In this document: piece after piece, positions 57,462 to 64,000 of the stretch | How positions within the stretch are numbered: the stretch's first letter is position 1 | How the letters are laid out: every line of letters starts with the position of its first letter | The notes under the pieces: model-generated | The model's input: only the letters and a program-made list of their open reading frames with translations | Database searches by the model: none | What the model was told of the DNA's origin: nothing | Origin: Nematostella vectensis | Taxonomy: Eukaryota; Cnidaria; Anthozoa; Actiniaria; Edwardsiidae | DNA length: 64,000 nt | Assembly (NCBI RefSeq): GCF_932526225.1 | Contig: NC_064038.1 | Location: 3,906,001 to 3,970,000 of the forward strand | Direction of reading: 5' to 3' | Made by a program: the position numbers and the translations under genes

Positions 57462-58108
57462 ATTGATAAAAAGTCCCAGGATGCTTTGTGCTTTCAATGC
57501 AAAATACCCAACCTCTTCCCCAGGGTCTTCTGGGTAATTTTCAATATGGCGTCTAGCTGACCCCGGGGTATTCTGGGTAATTTCAAATTGTTTGAGAAGG
57601 GGGAGTCTTTGTTGTGTCGAAATCTTCCCATCTATTTTATTTCCTTTTGAGCAGTTGACAGGTTTAGAGTGAAAGTAAAAAGCTACATGACTAATGACTA
57701 CAGCATTTGGCTTTCGGCGTTGACTGACAATGACTGTTAAAAATCAGTCCTTTCACTTTCCTTCCATTACTGCAATTCCTTAGGGTTTATATCAGTTGCC
57801 TTTGGGATCGCTTCTTCAATGTCTAATCCGTGACCTTTGGGAGCGCCCGCAACGCAAAGACGCTAGTCCTGACGTCACTTCCGGAAATGTAGTACTTGCT
57901 CTTTCGCCTTTTGCTTCACCGGCTTTCGAATATTCCCTAACAAAGAATTGTGAAAATGCCGATGTAGCTTCAACCAAAGTATCTAAGGTTTTATCATGTA
58001 TAACTTAAGGTTGATGTAGTGATTATACAAAAAAATCGCACAACGAGAGAGGAGAGAGGTTTCAGCGGAGTTACCAATAAGCGGCTCACGAAAGAACGTC
58101 AGACAAGT
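57462..58108. promoter_or_regulatory. Divergent promoter region of SUGP1-like and PTPN9-like genes
   Basis: The two start codons are head to head, 647 bp apart. A CRE palindrome overlapping an ETS site (TGACGTCACTTCCGG, 57870-57884) lies between them. A CTGGGTAATTTTCAA-type motif is repeated near 57530 and 57575. No TATA box was seen. Shared, bidirectional use is an inference. Confidence 0.55.
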
Positions 58109-61100
58109 ATGGCGGAGATTCAGCCGTATTCTGAACAAGAGCTTGAGGTATTTATATACTAATTTCTCCTTTGATCCACCCCGAGATTAATATATACTGA
58201 TTGGTTCTTCTACAGGCTATAAAAGCATTTCTAACTGAAGTGAATAACGAGCGATCTGAGTTTGGTCTTAGCCCTGTTGGAACTACCACCGCCGTCAAGT
58301 TTCTTACTGCTCGAAAATTTGACATCGATCGAGCTCTACTACTCTATAAGAGTTATTTGGTAAGTTATACCAAGTTAATTTGAAAGCATGTACCACAGAA
58401 GTAGACGACAATAAACTTTGATATGGTTATAAAACACCTCCAAGCTTGTAGTGGAGTGATAGCCAAGAAGACAGATTTGAAATTGCAGCTGAAAGGAAAA
58501 AAGCTTCCATTTTTTGGGCAAAATAAATGTCGGTGGTGGTTCCCCTTCCCGAAAAAAAATATTTCACTTCAATCGTGAATACTTTACAGATGTTTAAAAA
58601 AACATTTGACCTTTAAACACTTATGTCGCTGTCCTGTGAAATGTATCGCAGGCCCATGGGGACAACGTTTTTGTTGCATTATCTATGTGTTTAGGTACCA
58701 AGGACTTTTGTGCTGCACACTTCATTTAAATCTTGAGTGATAATTATCTCTTCAGATTTGTCTTAGACCTCAAATTCTTAAGAAACCTCATCACAAATCA
58801 TTTAATGGATTGACTGATGCCAAAGTATTTCGCCGAAACACTGATTGCTTGATTGCAGTAAGCTAATTAATGATGCCATCATTAGGCCAATGTGTGCTAC
58901 TCAAACACAATGAAATTAAGTCCAGAAGAGCTGAAACTTTCTGGTCAAATCACAAGACCAACCCCTCCTTTCTTGAATGCATAGCCTCTGTGTACTTCAT
59001 ACCTGTCAACCTCCAAAAATCTCAAGGCTTAAGAATTTTTAGAGGGGAGGGGGTGGGGTATATTATTTTTGGGGTGTAGGGGTGGGTATAACCTTGCAGG
59101 CGTTTGCTGTAGAGAAAGCTCTCGCGAACACTTATAGATCTCATGAGGGGGGGGGTAAGATAAATTGTGCTGCAAAAGGGAATTATTTTTTTAATATTTT
59201 AATAGAAAATAGGCAAAATGCGGGAGAATTGACAGGTAGGGTACTTTATCTCCTAAATGTAGGAACAGTGGGATAATGAAGCTTTAGTAATGTATATCCA
59301 TGGCATAGAATTGCAGCTTAAGAATAAACAACCTGACACTTCCTTCAATTATTTCTATAGATCTTCTGTTACTTGTAAAGTATACTCATCATATGCTCCT
59401 TTAAAGCTGGCTTACTCTGAATAGCCCCATTTTCTTTATGAGATCATTTGTTCAGTCTTTCTTCCATTGTACATTCTAAATCAACAAAACATAGCAAATA
59501 TATGTAACAATTTACACAGATTCTTGCCCTGCAATGAAGCCTTTAAAGCTAGTTTTCAATGACCTCACTGAGACATGGGCTAAAGCATTTTGTTAACTAT
59601 TTGAGTATTGTATACTATCCAAATTATGTAAACACTCTCTTTTTAAAACCTGAATGAGCCCAATTATATGGGAGACCCATTAGACAAATATAACAGACCA
59701 AGCTGCTGTGATTTGTGACAATTTACTACAAATCAGTTGTTAAAATTTTCTGTTAAGACACCCTTAATTATAGCAGATTTTTTAAAAAAACCCTAGGGAG
59801 TAGCACAAAGGGATTGGACAAGCATGTGTGACATATATTTTTGGGAGTCCTCCACTCCCGTCCCATGGTAAACATGCTAGTGTGATATTATTAAATGATT
59901 ATTTCTAGGAAAAGTGTAGAGTATACTGCATCAATGACATGTCCCCATATGAAGATCCCCTGCGCCAGGAACTGCTTTCTGGCAAGTTTACCATACTGGT
60001 GAGTACAGCATATCACAGTATGTATCATATCTGCATCTGAAGGGACGTAAAAGAACCACTGGGGACGCAATAAACCCTCTGGCAGTGACCACTCCCAGTG
60101 ACAGTGCTTACAATGCTTACGAGGGCCATATGTTAGAAAAATACGGTTAATATTTTACCCTCCATAAACAAGGATAATTATGATTGTAATTGGAATTGTG
60201 CACATGTTTTGCTTACTTCTCTCACAGTTCTTTCGAGCTTCTCAAACAGCATTGTGTTGATCTTTAGCATGTATTTAAAGCACTTGATCAATGGACTGCA
60301 TTGTGTTGATCTCTAGCATGTATTTTAAGCACTGGATCAATGGACTGCATTGTGTTGATCTTTAGCATGTATTTAAAGCACTGGATCAATGGACTGCATC
60401 GTGTTGATCTCTAGCATGTATTTTAAGCACTGGATCAATGGACTGCATTGTGTTGATCTTTAGCATGTATTTAAAGCACTGGATCAATGGACTGCATTGT
60501 GTTGATCTCTAGCATGTATTTTAAGCACTGGATCAATGGACTGCATTGTGTTGATCTTTAGCTTGTATTTAAAGCACTGGATCAATGGACTGCATTGTGT
60601 TGACCTCTAGAGCATGTATTTAAAGCACTGGATCAATGGACTGCATTGTGTTGATCTCTAGCATGTATTTAAAGCACTGGATCAATGGACTGCATTGTGT
60701 TGATCTCTAGGATGTATTTAAAGCAATGGATCAATGGACTGCATTGTGTTGATCTCTAGCATGTATTTTAAGCACTGGATCAATGGACTGCATTGTGTTG
60801 ATCTTTAGCATGTATTTAAAGCACTGGATCAATGGACTGCATTGTGTTGATCTTTAGCATGTATTTAAAGCACTGGATCAATGGACTGCATTGTGTTGAT
60901 CTTTAGCGTGTATTTAAAGCACTGGATCAATGGACTGCATTGTGTTGATCTTTAGCATGTATTTAAAGCACTGGATCAATGGACTGCATTGTGTTAATCT
61001 CTAGCATGTATTTTAAGCACTGGATCAATGGACTGCATTGTGTTGATCTCTAGCATGTATTTTAAGCACTGGATCAATGGACTGCATTGTGTTGATCTTT

Positions 61101-63619
61101 AGCATGTATTTTAAGCACTGGATCAATGGACTGCATTGTGTTGATCTTTAGCATGTATTTAAAGCACTGGATCAATGGACTGCATTGTGTTAATCTTTAG
61201 CATGTATTTTAAGCACTGGATCAATGGACTGCATTGTGTTGATCTTTAGCATGTATTTTAAGCACTGGATCAATGGACTGCATTGTGTTAATCTCTAGCA
61301 TGTATTTTAAGCACTGGATCAATGGACTGCATTGTGTTGATCTTTAGCATGTATTTTAAGCACTGGATCAATGGACTGCATTGTGTTGATCTCTAGCATG
61401 TATTTTAAGCACTGGATCAATGGACTGCATTGTGTTAATCTCTAGCATGTATTTTAAGCACTGGATCAATGGACTGCATTGTGTTGATCTCTAGCATGTA
61501 TTTAAAGCACTGGATCAATGGACTGCATTGTGTGTTGTAGGATGCTAGAGATCCTAGTGGTGCTGCCATAGCTATGATCACGGCCAGAATGCATCAACCA
61601 GAGGTCACTAGTCATAGTGCAGTCATCACAGGAATGGTGTTTCAGTTGGACCAAGCCATCAAAAGGTTTGACATGTGTTAGTGTATGGACCAAGCTATGA
61701 AAAGGTTTGACATGTTATAGTGTCCAGTTTGCCCAAGCCATCAAAAGGTTTGACATGTTTTATAGTGTACAGTTAGACCAAGCAACCAAAAGTTTTGACA
61801 TGTTATAGTGTACAGTTAGAACAAGCCATCAAAAGGTTTGACATGTTTTATAGTGTACAGTTAGACCAAGCCACCAAAAGGTTTGACATGTTATAGTGTA
61901 CAGTTAGACCAATCCATCAAAAGGTTTGACATGTTTTATAGTGTACAGTTAGACCAAGCCATCCAAAGGTTTGACATGTGTTATAGTGCACAGTTAGACC
62001 AATCCATCAAAAGGTTTGACATGTTTTATAGTGTACAGTTGGACCAAGCCATCAAAAGGTTTGACATTGTTATAGTGTACAGTTGGACCAAGCTATCAAA
62101 AGGTTTGACATGTTTTATAGTGTACAGTTGGACCAAACCATCAAAAGGTTTGACATGTTTTATAGTGTACAGTTGGACCAAGTCATCAAAAGGTTTGACA
62201 TGTCGTATAGTGTACAGTTGGACCAAGCTATCAAAAGGTTTGACATTTTTTATAGTGTACAGTTAGACCAAGCCATCAAAAGATTTGACATGTGTTATAG
62301 TGTACAGTTAGACCAAGCCATCAAAAGGTTTGACATGTCGTATAGTGTACAGTTAGACCAAGCCACCAAAAGGCTTGACATGTTATAGTGTACAGTTAGA
62401 CCAAGCCATCCAAAGGTTTGTCATGTGTTATAGTGTTCAGTTCGACCAAGCTATCAAAAGGTTTGGCATGTTTTATAGTGTACAGTTGGACCAAGCTATC
62501 AAAAGGTTTGGCATGTTTTATAGTGTACAGTTGGACCAAGCCATCAAAAGGTTTGACATGTCATATAGTGTACAGTTAGACCAAGTCATCAAAAGGTTTG
62601 GCATGTTATAGTGTATAGTTAGACCAATCCATCAAAAGGTTTGACATGTTTTATAGTGTACAGTTAGACCAAGCCATCCAAAGGTTTGACATAGTGTACA
62701 GTTGGACCAAGCCATCAAAAGGTTTGACATTGTTATAGTGTACAGTTGGACCAAGCTATCAAAAGGTTTGACATGTTTTATAGTGTACAGTTGGACCAAG
62801 CCATCAAAAGGTTTGACATGTTTTATAGTGTACAGTTGGACCAAGTCATCAAAAGGTTTGACATGTCGTATAGTGTACAGTTGGACCAAGCTATCAAAAG
62901 GTTTGACATTTTTTATAGTGTACAGTTAGACCAAGCCATCAAAAGATTTGACATGTGTTATAGTGTACAGTTAGACCAAGCCATCAAAAGGTTTGACATG
63001 TCGTATAGTGTACAGTTAGACCAAGCCACCAAAAGGCTTGACATATTATAGTGTACAGTTAGACCAAGCCATCCAAAGGTTTGACATGTGTTATAGTGTT
63101 CAGTTCGACCAAGCTATCAAAAGGTTTGGCATGTTTTATAGTGTACAGTTGGACCAAGCTATCAAAAGGTTTGGCATGTTTTATAGTGTACAGTTGGACC
63201 AAGCCATCAAAAGGTTTGACATGTCATATAGTGTACAGTTAGGCCAAGTCATCAAAAGGTTTGGCATGTTATAGTGTATAGTTAGACCAATCCATCAAAA
63301 GGTTTGACATGTTTTGTAGTGTACAGTTAGACCAAGCCATCAAAAGGTTTGACATGTCGTTTAGTGTACAGTTAGACCAAGCCATCAAAAGGTTTGACAT
63401 GTGTTATAGTGTACAGTTAGACCAAGCCACCAAAAGGTTATATTCTTCTTTTAAATTGTGCACTATGTCAGGTGATATCTCTAGGTGATTTCTTTCTTAT
63501 GGTTGTTTTTCAGTCCACTTACTCAGCGAAGTGGTTTGGTTTTACTCTATGACATGTCAAACTCATCCTACAAGAACTTTGATTTTGACCTGAGCCAAAA
63601 GATTTTAGAATTATTAAAG
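58109..63619 (+). CDS. PTPN9: PTPN9-like CRAL-TRIO protein, 5' exons (continues past right edge)
   Basis: Exons 58109-58147, 58216-58359, 59909-59998, 61541-61665 and 63514-63619; 504 nt, 168 codons, all phases closing (0,0,0,2,0). The start is ATGGCGGAG. The product begins with a CRAL-TRIO N-terminal helix bundle (AIKAFLTEVNNERSEFGLSP, AVKFLTARKFDIDRALLLYK), then ELLSGKFTIL, DARDPSGAAIAMITARMHQP and RSGLVLLYDMSNSSYKNFDF. These blocks match the N-terminal lipid-binding domain of PTPN9 (MEG2), a tyrosine phosphatase of secretory vesicles, better than other CRAL-TRIO proteins I know. The phosphatase domain would lie to the right of the window, so it is not confirmed. Exon 4 is bracketed by two minisatellites, and its donor AAAAG|GTTTGA is weak. 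Confidence 0.8.
58360..59908. other. PTPN9-like intron 2
   Basis: About 1.5 kb without a recognised exon, element or array. G-rich patches lie near 59040-59100 and 59145-59160. Confidence 0.5.
60247..61535. repeat. 49-bp minisatellite running up to the PTPN9-like exon 4 acceptor
   Basis: About 26 copies of GCACTGGATCAATGGACTGC, then ATTGTGTTGATCTCTAGCAT, then GTATTTTAA. Each unit carries a TTGATCTCTAG or TTGATCTTTAG acceptor-like tract. The last copy merges into the true acceptor GTGTGTTGTAG before 61541. Two sub-variants (CTCTAG with TTTTAA; CTTTAG with TTTAAA) alternate in the left part. Confidence 0.97.
61640..63440. repeat. 42-45 bp minisatellite derived from the exon 4 / intron 4 junction
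   Basis: About 40 copies of a unit made of GTGTACAG, then TTGGACCAAGCCATCAAAAG, then GTTTGACATGTTTTATA. The first 28 or so bases match the last coding bases of exon 4 (61637-61665) and the rest match the first bases of the intron, including the GT donor. A block of about 663 bp is duplicated (62083-62388 corresponds to 62746-63051). The 45-bp units keep an open frame (QLDQAIKRFDMFYSV), which explains the apparent ORFs on both strands. Confidence 0.95.
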
Positions 63620-64000
63620 GTGAGTTGAAATCTGCCTTTATCAATGAAACCACCTTGTGCAGGGAACGGTCCAGGATAGTGTTATTCAATTGTTGTCTCA
63701 GCCAACGCATTGTTGATAGTTTTGGCAGTTTGCGTCCTTCTAGTCCGGCACATATCCAGGGAATCAGGGGTTTCGTTTTTTTTAGGGGGGGGGTGCGAGA
63801 GCGTAGAAGGTCCACTTTCCAGCAAACTAATCCAACATCTCATGGCTTCAGTGGCTTAGAAAACACATTAAACAAAATCACAAATCATTTACTGGTATTC
63901 CTGGGAGATCAGCATTCAGATCCGCTAGCATCAGATCCGCTAGCATAAATGCAAGAGTTTACCTGTAAAATTTCAGAATTATCTTGCATTTTAAAGACCA
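63620..64000. other. PTPN9-like intron 5, to the window edge
   Basis: No further exon recognised. It contains a G-run near 63785 and a direct repeat ATCAGATCCGCTAGCA at about 63911-63945. Confidence 0.45.

Noticed and set aside
61883-63274. Repeat protein QLDQAIKRFDMFYSV as an independent gene
   Set aside because: The frames come from the junction-derived minisatellite of the PTPN9-like intron; they lack a start context and exist in overlapping copies on both strands.

Overview
The window looks like animal nuclear DNA, most likely from an anthozoan cnidarian (sea anemone or coral). This is inferred from the gene content: a secreted peptide with two ShKT domains, a lipoxygenase with a signal peptide, an SHB-type SH2 adaptor, a MYORG-type glycosidase, a G-patch splicing factor and a CRAL-TRIO/PTPN9-type phosphatase. 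Genes are compact with GT-AG introns. I rebuilt exon chains by hand; in every chain reported the reading phase closes across all junctions. The species itself is not proven.

Layout, left to right: (1) 308-7063, minus strand: 5' part of a secreted lipoxygenase (8 exons; 3' end lies off the left edge), with 37-bp minisatellites in two introns. (2) 8286-15112: a 26-28 bp satellite carrying AATAAA in nearly every unit, interrupted at 8478-12692 by a minus-strand Ty3/Gypsy retrotransposon with a TATGG target duplication; then a decayed plus-strand Gypsy fragment (15112-15975). (3) 17460-19010: a TTACATTAAGCG minisatellite. (4) 21360-26001, plus strand: three-exon secreted two-domain ShKT gene, with an 819-bp inverted-repeat element and a 27-bp array in intron 1 and an 18-bp array in intron 2. 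(5) 28451-34329, minus: SHB-like adaptor, 5 exons, with a 33-bp minisatellite in an intron. (6) 35509-37641, minus: intronless MYORG-like GH31 glycosidase. (7) 38540-49375: a 10.8-kb satellite with a 28-bp unit and a ~2.3-kb higher-order repeat. (8) 50178-57461, minus: SUGP1-like G-patch splicing factor, 7 exons, in which no SURP-coding exon is visible. (9) 58109-63619 and beyond, plus: PTPN9-like CRAL-TRIO gene, divergent from SUGP1 across a ~650-bp shared promoter region.

The genes do not form a pathway. What ties the window together is repeat biology. Almost every gene carries its own private minisatellite, and several arrays are built from the gene's own exon-intron junctions. The clearest is in PTPN9: the last 29 coding bases of exon 4 plus its splice donor are amplified about 40 times in the following intron, while a separate 49-bp array runs up to the acceptor of the same exon. 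Smaller cases occur in SUGP1 (3' end of the G-patch exon in three copies), the SHB-like gene (77-bp duplication over the stop codon) and the lipoxygenase (donor-like repeats filling an intron). Several inverted-repeat elements also sit in introns or inside tandem arrays.
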